From Nitrospirota bacterium (GTDB lineage: Bacteria > Nitrospirota > Nitrospiria > JACQBZ01): a stretch of 17,131 nucleotides of DNA. Positions within the stretch are counted from its first letter, which is position 1; the number at the start of each line of letters is the position of its first letter. The stretch spans positions 1 to 17,131 of the forward strand of contig JACQHO010000084.1 in NCBI GenBank assembly GCA_016198945.1, written 5' to 3'. Position numbers and translations under genes: made by a program. Positions 8,398-15,237 of this stretch are shown piece by piece. The notes under the pieces are model-generated. The model was not told where the DNA came from. It searched no databases and saw only the letters and a program-made list of their open reading frames with translations.

Positions 8398-8898
8398 ATG
8401 TTGCCGCGCTCCCGCAGTCGAGACAAGCAGATGGAGTCGACCGATATCGATCTCACGCCGTATATGAATCTTTTAGTGGTGCTGGCGCCGTTCCTGTTGA
8501 TTACGGCCGTGTTCACGCGTCTGGCGGTTCTGGAAATCTATCTCCCCCCGCCGGCCTCGGCCGAATGGATGAGCAAGCTGCCGTCTTCCGAGGATCAGCT
8601 GATGCTGACGGTTTCGATCACCGAGAAGGGCCTGATCGTGGCCAACGGGACCCAGATCATCAGTCTCGTCCAGCCGACAGCCGCCGGCCATGACCTCCAG
8701 ACCCTTTCGATGATTCTTCAGCAGATCAAGGCCCGGTTCCCGGGGGTGGACAACGCGATTGTTTTGAGCAAGCCGGATATCCGGTATGATGAATTGGTCC
8801 AAGTGATGGACACGACCCGGATTGCCTTTGTAGTCGCCGAAGGAAAGAAAACCAGCTATTCTCTTTTTCCGAATATCTCGCTGGGAGAGATTCAATGA
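8398..8898 (+). CDS. TolR/ExbD-family protein with Asn at the proton-carrying position
   Basis: The 166-residue protein has the ExbD/TolR layout: short cytoplasmic N-terminus, one TM helix (about 23-44), and a periplasmic domain ending in a region with ALVVAEGKK-like strand order. The TM-entry motif normally reads TPLVD, with the Asp essential for proton translocation in ExbD and TolR. Here it is LTPYMN, with Asn24 (codon AAT at 8467-8469) at that position. The subunit is therefore predicted not to carry protons itself. AAGGAG lies 8 bases before the start. Its stop overlaps the start of a second TolR-like gene that keeps the Asp, so the two may form a mixed ring or dimer in the motor. Confidence 0.88.
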   Translation: MLPRSRSRDKQMESTDIDLTPYMNLLVVLAPFLLITAVFTRLAVLEIYLPPPASAEWMSKLPSSEDQLMLTVSITEKGLIVANGTQIISLVQPTAAGHDLQTLSMILQQIKARFPGVDNAIVLSKPDIRYDELVQVMDTTRIAFVVAEGKKTSYSLFPNISLGEIQ

Positions 8899-9413
8899 TG
8901 CGAAGTCCGATCCGACACCGGTCGCGGTTCTCGGAGAGAAGAAAAGGGTCCATGTCCGCCTCGACGGTCTTGACCCTGACGTCCTTGGTGGACCTGTTCA
9001 CGAATCTGGTGCTCTTCCTGCTTTATAACTTTTCCGGGGAGGCCTCGGCCATTCCTTCCGCCGAGCGGATGAAGCTGCCGGAATCGCTGGCCCAACTGAC
9101 GCCGCATACGACCCTTACCATCATGATCACGCAATCGGAAATTCTCCTGGACGGCGTCAAAGTGGCCGAGGTCGGTCCCGTGATGCAAGACGCAGACCTC
9201 CTGATCCCGGCCCTCAAAAAAGAGATGGACTATGCGGCCGAGCGGGGAAAATACTTTGCCAACGCCGGCGCCGGAAAACCCTTTGAAGGACGCGTGACGA
9301 TCCTGGGGGATAAACATATTTCATTCCGACTCCTGGAAAAAGTGATGTATACCTGCAGTCAGGCCGAGTTCGGGCAGATCGATCTTGCCGTGATTCAGAA
9401 AGAGTCGACATGA
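8895..9413 (+). CDS. Second TolR/ExbD-family protein, Asp retained
   Basis: Start and preceding stop overlap as ATGA, with GGGAGAG (8883-8889) as ribosome-binding site. The N-terminal 20 residues are strongly basic. The TM helix (about 29-48) starts with LTSLVD, where Asp33 (GAC at 8991-8993) occupies the proton-relay position of ExbD/TolR. The periplasmic domain (50-172) contains the alternating strands and helices of the fold. Its 172 residues are somewhat longer than E. coli ExbD (141). Two TolR-like proteins beside one TolQ-like protein is the arrangement of the Myxococcus gliding motor (AglR with AglQ and AglS). Function as the proton-carrying subunit is inferred. Confidence 0.88.
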   Translation: MMRSPIRHRSRFSERRKGSMSASTVLTLTSLVDLFTNLVLFLLYNFSGEASAIPSAERMKLPESLAQLTPHTTLTIMITQSEILLDGVKVAEVGPVMQDADLLIPALKKEMDYAAERGKYFANAGAGKPFEGRVTILGDKHISFRLLEKVMYTCSQAEFGQIDLAVIQKEST

Positions 9414-10462
9414 AGCCGTCCGCCCTGGGGTTTTATGACAGCGACCAACACTTCAAGCGCATCGCTTGGATCTGCGTCCTGCTTTACGGTGCGGTGGCTC
9501 TTGTCATCAATCTGGTCACGGTCGAAGCACCCGAACGGCAGGACTATACCCGCCTCTCTCCCCGAATTGCCAAACTGATGATCGAGGCCTCAAAACCTCT
9601 GCCGCCGCCTCCCGTTCCACTCGCCAAACAAGAGGAGCCGAAGGCCGAGCAAACGTCTCCCGGAGGGAAAAAGGAGGAGGCCCCCTCGGAGTCGCCCCAA
9701 GAGCAGCCCCAGGAAGTCGCCAAGCAGGCCGGTCCCACTGCGGAGGAGATCCAGGCCCAGCAGGAGGCCCAACGGAAAAAAAACATGGACGTGGCGATGA
9801 ACAGCGGTCTTCTCAAGCTCTTAAAACAGTCGGAGACCAAAACGGAATCGGAAAGCGTCCCGGATCAAAAACTGAAAAAGGTTTTTTCGGAGATCAAAGG
9901 GCTCAGCCAGACGCCTCAAACAACGCCCGGCGCTGCTCTTCAACTGTCCCCCGGAGCAAGCCGCGGAATCGATGAGATCGTGGCCAAGCTGGAGCAGTCG
10001 ATCCAGGAATCCAAATCGGCCGGCGGAAACCCCGCCGCAACCGGAAGCGGCGGGATCAATCCGATAATCGGGGACCTTCAGAAGGATCTCGGTCGTTCAT
10101 CCCTTGCCGAACGCAAGACGACGGCGGTGGAAAGCCCGTTTAAGATCAAAGGATTTGAAGACGGAAAAAGTCCGAGGACCTACGAGTCCATTGCCCAGGT
10201 CGTCGACTCGTATAAAGGCGGGATCAGTTTTCTGTATAATAAGGCCCTTCGAGAAAACCCGACGCTTCGAGGCACCGTGACGGTCGAATTCATCATCGCC
10301 GCCAACGGAGAAGTCATCGACTGCCGGGTGGTTTCCAGCTCAATGAGCAACCCCCTGTTTGAAGAGTCTCTCCTCAAACGCGTTCTGCAGTGGAAATTTC
10401 CCCCCGTCCCTGCCGGCGATGTAACCATTACATACCCGATCGTGTTTTCGGTCGCCGGGTAA
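9410..10462 (+). CDS. TonB-like envelope protein with AgmX/PglI-type C-terminal domain
   Basis: ATG 9410 overlaps the stop of the previous gene (ATGA). The layout is that of a TonB-type energy transducer. It has a short cytoplasmic N-terminus, a TM helix at about 18-37 and a Pro-rich stretch (62-70). A long Lys/Glu/Gln-rich spacer (71-205) follows, with a glycine-rich patch. The C-terminal domain (about 268-348) reads SYKGGISFLYNKALRENP, then LRGTVTVEFIIAANGEVID, and ends QWKFPPVPAGDVTITYPIVF. This tail matches the AgmX/PglI C-terminal domain first named in Myxococcus gliding proteins. It most likely links the TolQ/TolR motor to the TPR lipoproteins or outer membrane. There is no forkhead-associated or zinc-ribbon N-terminal domain, unlike full-length AgmX-type proteins. 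Confidence 0.88.
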   Translation: MKPSALGFYDSDQHFKRIAWICVLLYGAVALVINLVTVEAPERQDYTRLSPRIAKLMIEASKPLPPPPVPLAKQEEPKAEQTSPGGKKEEAPSESPQEQPQEVAKQAGPTAEEIQAQQEAQRKKNMDVAMNSGLLKLLKQSETKTESESVPDQKLKKVFSEIKGLSQTPQTTPGAALQLSPGASRGIDEIVAKLEQSIQESKSAGGNPAATGSGGINPIIGDLQKDLGRSSLAERKTTAVESPFKIKGFEDGKSPRTYESIAQVVDSYKGGISFLYNKALRENPTLRGTVTVEFIIAANGEVIDCRVVSSSMSNPLFEESLLKRVLQWKFPPVPAGDVTITYPIVFSVAG

Positions 10463-10487
10463 GAGCGGGACGATTCAGAAGCCGCGC

Positions 10488-11018
10488 CTACTTCTTCGGT
10501 CGGGAATGGCAGCGCAGACAGTCGGTGATCGGAAAGGCCACAACCCCATGGCACCGGCCGCAGTATTCGCCGCGGATGACGCGGTCCATGCTGACCGGAT
10601 TCGCTCCCTGTTTCATGATAAAGATGGAGGGATGACAGTTATTGCAATTGAGCCACAGGGTATGTGGGGCATGAGGAAAGACGACATTGGGCACCGGATA
10701 AGCATCGCTGAGATTGAACACAATGTCCAGGTTCAAGATCGGGCTGTCCTGAGGGCCGGCGGGGTCAAGCGACTCTTTTGGATTTAAGATGCCTTCTTTA
10801 AGGGCCGCAACCCAGTCAATATCTCCCGCGGCGGTTTTGGGAAAAACACTGAAGGCAAGGGGACGGCCCTCGGCGTCCAGGCCTGATTTTTTTACGATCT
10901 CGGATTTGACCGGTTTCGGCTCCGCGCAGCCGGCCAAAACCGCCGGGAGTAAAAGAAGCACGGCGGGCAGAATGTTAAGGAGCCTGCAGTCTTTTAACAA
11001 TGATGTGCGCCAACCCAT
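10488..11018 (-). CDS. c7-type triheme cytochrome lipoprotein
   Basis: This 176-residue lipoprotein has a hydrophobic N-terminus ending in the lipobox AVLAGC (Cys31). Residues 53-86 form the shared PLAF...DWVAALKEG...SLDP segment. The triheme domain follows: FPHxPH (His116, His119), CNNCH (125-129), CGRCH (153-157) and CLRCH (167-171), ending just after the last heme. Only two histidines outside the CxxCH motifs are available as sixth ligands. Conserved Met135 and Met144 are candidates for the third. ATG 11018 is preceded by AAGAGG and lies 44 bases inside the propeller gene, so translation is coupled. The protein should be an electron carrier tethered to a membrane face. An upstream in-frame extension to 11201 is rejected because it would hide the signal. 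Confidence 0.9.
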   Translation of the reverse strand: MGWRTSLLKDCRLLNILPAVLLLLPAVLAGCAEPKPVKSEIVKKSGLDAEGRPLAFSVFPKTAAGDIDWVAALKEGILNPKESLDPAGPQDSPILNLDIVFNLSDAYPVPNVVFPHAPHTLWLNCNNCHPSIFIMKQGANPVSMDRVIRGEYCGRCHGVVAFPITDCLRCHSRPKK

Positions 11019-12231
11019 TTTCAAGAACCTCTTTCCATGCAACATAAACGGCCGAGTCCGATCCGGCCAGGGCGGAGGCCGACGAGAAGGACGGCATGGC
11101 CCCGTTGAACCGAGGGCCGTCCGATTCCCACCGATCTCCGGCCCGATGTTTGACCCGGATCCGAGTGACGCCCTTGGCATCGTATTCCGTCCAGGCGGCA
11201 TAGAGCGTCGTTCCGGCCGCTGCCAGGGACGGGCTCATCGCATGACGGGTCGGATCGCCGTTCAGACTCGTTCCATCGGCAACCCACGAACCGTTCTCCC
11301 ATCGCTTCACGTGGAGTTGAGACACCCCATCTCCGTTGATTTCAATCCAGGCCACATACGGCGTTTCGCCCAAAAAGGCAATGGATGGATTCAGTGCATG
11401 GTTTTCCGGATCCCAATTGAGACTCCGGCCCAGTACTTCCCAGGCGGAGCCGTTCCACCGTTTGACATAAACCTGATAAAAATTCTGATCGGATGATTCC
11501 GCCCAGGTGATATAGGGGACCGTCCCTTGAAAGCCGATGGCGGGCTCAATCGCGTCCCGCGCCGGAGAGATGTTCAGGCTCCCGTTTCCGTCCATCCGCC
11601 ATGTGTTCTCGGATAGATATTTGACATAGAGCTGATAGATCCTCTTGTCGTTGTATTCGGACCAAGCCACGTACGGAACCGGTCCGGTGGCCGACATGGC
11701 CGGATTGGCCGCGCGGTGGCTCGGGTCGAGATTGAGGCTTCCGCCATCCACGACCCATTGATCCCCCAGTCGGTGCTTGACATGGAGCTGAGGGACATCT
11801 TTTCCGTTCAGCTCGATCCAGGCCAGATAGGGGGTTTTTCCATTCGAGCTCATCGCCAGATCAAAGGCCCGATGGGTCGCGTCCATGTTTTGCGCTCCGC
11901 TGTCTTTGATCCAACCGGAGCGGTTCCATATTCCGAAATGAATCTGCGGAATTCCGTGCGAATTGAATTCAATCCAGCCGAGTGAGGGGAGGGCGTCGGT
12001 GAAGACGAGCAAAGGATTTAAGCCGTGCCGCGAGGCATCCACATCGACGAAAGCGGACTTCGAGGCCCTGACCGGCGGTCCCATCTCAAGCCAATTCGGC
12101 CCGGCGGGCGAGACGATTGCGGAACGCGATCCGTCCTCGGCCGATCTCCCGTCTTGCGGAAACCCCATGGCCACGGCCACAACCAGCCCCGCGAGGGTCC
12201 AGGAATTTCTGATACGCAGGCATTTTTCCAC
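10975..12231 (-). CDS. Exported beta-propeller protein, probably seven-bladed
   Basis: From GTG 12231 the protein has a signal peptide (basic 2-8, hydrophobic 11-23, GRSA cut near residue 31). It then consists of repeats of 51-53 residues. Each carries an aromatic-Trp-Glu core, at GWIE 85-88, AWIE 137-140, AWSE 189-192, TWAE 242-245, AWIE 295-298, AWTE 347-350 and AWKE 398-401. Each is followed by a QLHVKRW-like strand and a W..DG.SLN.DP.RHA turn. The last repeat lacks its final strand, while the N-terminus supplies a matching piece (PNWLEMGPPV), the usual ring closure of beta-propellers. The start is set by GGAG 7 bases before GTG; an ATG at 12276 lacks a ribosome-binding site but cannot be excluded. 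There are no heme motifs or recognised catalytic residues. Binding partner unknown. Confidence 0.82.
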   Translation of the reverse strand: MEKCLRIRNSWTLAGLVVAVAMGFPQDGRSAEDGSRSAIVSPAGPNWLEMGPPVRASKSAFVDVDASRHGLNPLLVFTDALPSLGWIEFNSHGIPQIHFGIWNRSGWIKDSGAQNMDATHRAFDLAMSSNGKTPYLAWIELNGKDVPQLHVKHRLGDQWVVDGGSLNLDPSHRAANPAMSATGPVPYVAWSEYNDKRIYQLYVKYLSENTWRMDGNGSLNISPARDAIEPAIGFQGTVPYITWAESSDQNFYQVYVKRWNGSAWEVLGRSLNWDPENHALNPSIAFLGETPYVAWIEINGDGVSQLHVKRWENGSWVADGTSLNGDPTRHAMSPSLAAAGTTLYAAWTEYDAKGVTRIRVKHRAGDRWESDGPRFNGAMPSFSSASALAGSDSAVYVAWKEVLENGLAHIIVKRLQAP

Positions 12232-12238
12232 AGAGATG

Positions 12239-12242
12239 CTCC
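12239..12242 (-). promoter_or_regulatory. Ribosome-binding site deciding the propeller start
   Basis: GGAG on the minus strand lies 7 bases upstream of GTG 12231. The competing ATG at 12276 has only TTACCC before it. This favours the GTG start, which also yields a compact signal peptide. Confidence 0.5.
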
Positions 12243-12298
12243 GTCGTTTGAAGAAGGGGCCTCTTAAGGATCTCATGGGTAACAAAAACGCGAAGGTT

Positions 12299-12874
12299 TT
12301 ATTTCGGCCTTGAGTGGCAACGGAAACAGTCCGATATTGGAAAGGCGACGACCCCATGACACCGGCCGCAGTATTCGCCCTTTAATATCTTGCCCATGGT
12401 CACCGGATTTGCGCCCGCCCGCATCAGAAAGATGCCGGGGTGGCAGTTCCTGCAGTCCAGCCAGATCGTATGCGGATAATGGGGGTAAACGACATCGGGA
12501 AGGCCGCTGACATTGACCTTGAAGATGACATCAAAATTAAGCGGCTGCATGGTTACGGCATTCGGATCCAACGAGTCCTTGGGTTTAATCACGCCTTCCT
12601 TAATCGCGGCAACCCAGTCCACATACCCCATCTTTGCCTTGGGCAGATAATCAAAAGCCAGGGGATGCTCCTCTTCTTCATCTGGAAATGGGGGCAGGTC
12701 CAATTGAGTTTCGATGCCGGGGGGGAGTTCGGGGGCCGGTGATTCCGGAGCGGGCTCAGACGGATTTTCGGTCGTCTGTGCTTCAATTCCGTTCTGCGTG
12801 TAAAAATAAAGGGCGGCGAACAGGATCGCAACAAAGAAAGCCCCGCCCCGGTTACCCTTTTGGACGTACCCCAT
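12299..12874 (-). CDS. c7-type triheme cytochrome, exported or N-terminally anchored
   Basis: The 191-residue protein begins with a hydrophobic segment (about 11-26), then TQNGIEAQ, which could be a signal-peptidase site or the end of a membrane anchor. A Pro/Glu-rich linker (35-70) leads to the shared PLAF...DWVAAIKEG...SLDP segment (71-104). The triheme core follows: YPHYPH (His132, His135), CRNCH (141-145), CGRCH (169-173) and CFRCH (183-187). Met151 and Met160 keep the family positions. It is the closest partner of the lipoprotein at 10488-11018, with the same heme spacing and C-terminal ending. It starts 15 bases after the cupredoxin stop with only a weak ribosome-binding site, consistent with co-transcription. 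Confidence 0.9.
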   Translation of the reverse strand: MGYVQKGNRGGAFFVAILFAALYFYTQNGIEAQTTENPSEPAPESPAPELPPGIETQLDLPPFPDEEEEHPLAFDYLPKAKMGYVDWVAAIKEGVIKPKDSLDPNAVTMQPLNFDVIFKVNVSGLPDVVYPHYPHTIWLDCRNCHPGIFLMRAGANPVTMGKILKGEYCGRCHGVVAFPISDCFRCHSRPK

Positions 12875-12889
12875 GGTATGAAGCCGTGC

Positions 12890-13249
12890 CTATTTTTCGA
12901 CCGTAACCTTTCCGGTCATTTGGTTGTGAATAAAACAAAAATAAGGATATTCTCCAGGGGCCTTAAACGCATGCGTGTAGACCGCGCCAGGTTCCATCAC
13001 CGAAAAGATTTCCAGTTCATCTCCCGAACCGGACCCCGGGATGCTGGCCAGGTTATGTTTGCGTTCATCGGTATTCGTCCATTTGATTGTGTCCCCCGCC
13101 TTGATGGTAATTTCCGACGGGTTCAATTTAAAGGTGTTTCGGATCACCGTGACTTCATGCACGGTTCCTTCCTCGCCCTTCGCAGACGCGGTCTGCAGAA
13201 ACGTCAGGGCAGCCAAAATACCCATAAAACTCAAGATGAATTTTTCCAT
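12890..13249 (-). CDS. Periplasmic cupredoxin (plastocyanin-like blue-copper protein)
   Basis: The 119-residue precursor has a signal peptide cut at ASA-KG (after residue 23), leaving a mature protein of about 96 residues, the usual cupredoxin size. Copper ligands are visible as His65 (ERKHNLAS) and the C-terminal Cys105-x2-His108-x2-Met111 in YFCFIHNQM. The strands around VTVIRNTFKLNPSEITIKAG and GEYPYF are typical of the amicyanin/plastocyanin fold. It should shuttle single electrons in the periplasm, and its neighbours suggest exchange with the triheme cytochromes. AAGGAG (13257-13262) 7 bases upstream selects ATG 13249 over an in-frame ATG at 13267. It is the first gene behind a near-consensus promoter (13285-13313). 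Confidence 0.92.
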   Translation of the reverse strand: MEKFILSFMGILAALTFLQTASAKGEEGTVHEVTVIRNTFKLNPSEITIKAGDTIKWTNTDERKHNLASIPGSGSGDELEIFSVMEPGAVYTHAFKAPGEYPYFCFIHNQMTGKVTVEK

Positions 13250-13256
13250 TCCCGAA

Positions 13257-13262
13257 CTCCTT
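13257..13262 (-). promoter_or_regulatory. Ribosome-binding site deciding the cupredoxin start
   Basis: AAGGAG on the minus strand is 7 bases before ATG 13249. It lies inside the six codons that a start at 13267 would add, so 13249 is the real start. Confidence 0.7.
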
Positions 13263-13284
13263 CCCATGCTAAACGGTTACGAAA

Positions 13285-13313
13285 AGTATATCGGACGGAC
13301 CTCAGCTTGTCAA
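13285..13313 (-). promoter_or_regulatory. Near-consensus sigma70-type promoter of the cupredoxin-cytochrome operon
   Basis: On the minus strand, TTGACA (13308-13313) is a perfect -35. It is followed after 17 bases by TATACT (13285-13290), a 5/6 -10 element. Transcription would begin near 13278, about 28 bases before the cupredoxin start. The gap 13250-13389 otherwise holds only a weak 5-bp hairpin (13347-13361) behind the Big_2-cytochrome gene. Confidence 0.75.
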
Positions 13314-13389
13314 TCGGTCATATCGGCGATGAAGCGGAGGCTCATTGTTGCGATCGGCAACGGTCTGCGAAGTGCATGATCCTCATTTG

Positions 13390-15156
13390 CTAAGGAGTCT
13401 TTCCCTTCTGGGCCTGATAGTCCGGATCAATGGGCGGCGTGTCTTTGGGTTTCACATGACATCGCAGACAGTCGCTTAAGGGAAATGCAATCCGGTTATG
13501 GCACCGGCCGCAGAACTCTCCCGAGGCGATCTTCGGCATTGTCATCATCTTGTTGGCCTCTTTGGCATTCATGGGGAAGATGGACGGATGACAGTTGGTG
13601 CAGGTCAGCCAGAGCGTATGGACGAAATGCGGGAAAATCACGTCGGGCTGAAACTGACTTTTGGTGAAAATAACCACGTCCAGCTCCAGCGGGACTTCAT
13701 CGGGTCCGGCCCTGGGATCGAGACTGTACCGCGGTTTCACTTTTCCAGTTTTAATCGCGGTGGCCCAATCAATCAATCCATACCGGTCTTTCGGGAGGTC
13801 CGCCAGTTCCAGGGCGAGCGGGTGTTGCGACAGCCCGGCCTGTTCCGCCTCTCCGGCAAACTTGGTCGGGTCCCCCGTGCCGGCGATTTCCCCGGTAATG
13901 CCGCTCAAATAAATCAACTCCGAAGGGTCCGCCCCTTTAAATTTGGCTTTCAATTCCTCTTTTGATAATCTTCCGGAGGGCGCTTCCTTGGCGCGAATGG
14001 TTACGGAAGCGGAGTTGCTGGTGACGCCCCCAAGAGAGGCGGTAATCAAGGCCGAACCGGCCGAAGTTGCCGTCACCACTCCGCCGGCACTTACATTTGC
14101 GATGGAGGGCGTATTCGTCTGCCAGACGACATTGGGGTCTTTTCGTTCGCGATTTTTTACATCCAGGATGATCGCCTCAAACTGTTTGGTTTCTCCCACG
14201 CGGAGGGTTGTAGCCCCCGGGCGGATTTCAATCTTGGCAATCGGGGGCGTTGTGACGGTTACAACCGCCGAAGCGGTTTTCCCCTCGGCGGATGCAATGA
14301 TCGTCACGGTCCCGGCACTCTTGAGCGACACAGCGCCGCTTGGATTGACGGTGGCGATGGCGGGATTATCCGATTTCCAGTTCATGGACAGATTGGACTG
14401 CTCCTTGCCTTTGGCATCCACCACCACGGCCTTTAACCGAAGATCATCGCCGACCATGCCTGAAGCGGTTTCGGGCTGGATGGCCAGTTTCGCAAGTCCG
14501 GGTTTTGAAACTGTCACCTGGACCGAAACCGTCTTATCCTGGACGGTCGCAATAATGGCCGCCGTACCCGCCGCCTGGGCCGTCACGAGGCCGTCCTTGT
14601 CCACCGTTGCCTTGGATGGGTTTTTCGATTTCCAGGTAACAGGCAATCCTTTTATTTCCCTTTTTTTCGAATCGGTCGCGATGGCTTGGAGCTGTTGGGT
14701 ATCACCGGTCGTTAACGAAACCACCGAAGGCTGGATCTCCACTTGTGCGGCCGCTGGGCTGCGGACTTCCATCTGGACAGAAGCCGAGATCCCTTCGCTG
14801 AACGCGGTAATGGTCGAGGTGCCGGGCGAGATCGCCGTGACGGTTCCCTGGGGATTGACCGTGACCACACTGGGGTTCTCAGACGCCCATGTGACGGTGA
14901 TATCGGTCCGTTCCTGATTATTGGCATCCATGGCTGAGATCGCAAGGGGTTGAGAGTCCCCGACCTCTAAAGACGATCCGAGGGGTTTAATTTCCAATTT
15001 GGACAATGCCGGCGGTAGCGTGGGTGGTGGGGCTTCCGGCGCCGTTGGTTGTTCGGGTTTGGTGCAACCGAACGTTAAAAGCAGTACCAGACAGCCCAAA
15101 AAGATGGGAAGAAATGAGTCGATGAGATTTCGGGTCGAGACTGCGGTGCCCTTCAT
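13390..15156 (-). CDS. Lipoprotein with four Big_2-type Ig-like domains fused to a c7-type triheme cytochrome
   Basis: From ATG 15156 the product is 588 residues. An N-terminal hydrophobic segment ends in LLTFGC (Cys31, a slightly atypical lipobox). A Pro-rich linker precedes four repeats of about 84 residues (near 52-132, 136-217, 221-302, 306-388). Each shows the bacterial Ig-like group 2 pattern: a VGDxxxLxA start, a W(x)S(x)NPSxATV core and a GxVTAxxAGTxxIxA end. A linker (390-440) and the shared HPLALELADLPKDRYGLIDW...SLDP segment (446-481) follow. The triheme core is FPHFVH (His510, His513), CTNCH (519-523), CGRCH (549-553) and CLRCH (563-567). Big_2 repeats usually form stalks on extracellular or outer-membrane proteins, so I infer a heme unit held away from its lipid anchor. 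The start is fixed by AGGAGG at 15166-15171. Confidence 0.92.
   Translation of the reverse strand: MKGTAVSTRNLIDSFLPIFLGCLVLLLTFGCTKPEQPTAPEAPPPTLPPALSKLEIKPLGSSLEVGDSQPLAISAMDANNQERTDITVTWASENPSVVTVNPQGTVTAISPGTSTITAFSEGISASVQMEVRSPAAAQVEIQPSVVSLTTGDTQQLQAIATDSKKREIKGLPVTWKSKNPSKATVDKDGLVTAQAAGTAAIIATVQDKTVSVQVTVSKPGLAKLAIQPETASGMVGDDLRLKAVVVDAKGKEQSNLSMNWKSDNPAIATVNPSGAVSLKSAGTVTIIASAEGKTASAVVTVTTPPIAKIEIRPGATTLRVGETKQFEAIILDVKNRERKDPNVVWQTNTPSIANVSAGGVVTATSAGSALITASLGGVTSNSASVTIRAKEAPSGRLSKEELKAKFKGADPSELIYLSGITGEIAGTGDPTKFAGEAEQAGLSQHPLALELADLPKDRYGLIDWATAIKTGKVKPRYSLDPRAGPDEVPLELDVVIFTKSQFQPDVIFPHFVHTLWLTCTNCHPSIFPMNAKEANKMMTMPKIASGEFCGRCHNRIAFPLSDCLRCHVKPKDTPPIDPDYQAQKGKTP
13421..13665 (+). 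repeat. Near-identical cytochrome block, copy A
   Basis: This 245-base stretch (the triheme-coding end of the Big_2 fusion gene) matches 15278-15522 without gaps at a constant offset of 1857 bases. I count 8 mismatches by eye. The flanking coding sequence is much less similar at DNA level. Confidence 0.88.
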
Positions 15157-15165
15157 GGCCTTGAA

Positions 15166-15171
15166 CCTCCT
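15166..15171 (-). promoter_or_regulatory. Ribosome-binding site deciding the Big_2-cytochrome start
   Basis: AGGAGG on the minus strand lies 9 bases before ATG 15156. An in-frame ATG at 15198 would place this site inside the coding region and push the signal sequence 14 residues inward, so 15156 is preferred. Confidence 0.7.
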
Positions 15172-15237
15172 ACCTCCCGTTGATCGAATAGTGCCCAACG
15201 TTTAGGGTCAAATGGGAAACGACGACCGGAGGTTTCC

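Noticed and set aside
7737..10462. Ordinary Tol-Pal operon or ExbBD-TonB iron-uptake system
   Set aside because: No TolB, Pal or TonB-dependent receptor is encoded, there are two TolR-like genes, and the TonB-like tail matches the AgmX/PglI type.
13347..13361. GTTGC/GCAAC hairpin downstream of the Big_2-cytochrome gene, considered as a terminator
   Set aside because: Only a 5-bp stem with a 5-base loop and no T run on either side.
13943..14917. Long plus-strand open frame of 324 codons opposite the Big_2-cytochrome gene
   Set aside because: It is antisense to clear Ig-like repeats, has no ribosome-binding site and its product has no domain pattern of its own; the periodic Val/Ala-rich sequence mirrors the repeats on the other strand.
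15175..15237. Possible promoter (TTGACC with a nearby TATTCG) before the Big_2-cytochrome gene
   Set aside because: Spacing of 15 bases and a poor -10 make it too weak to annotate; read-through from the upstream cytochrome is sufficient.
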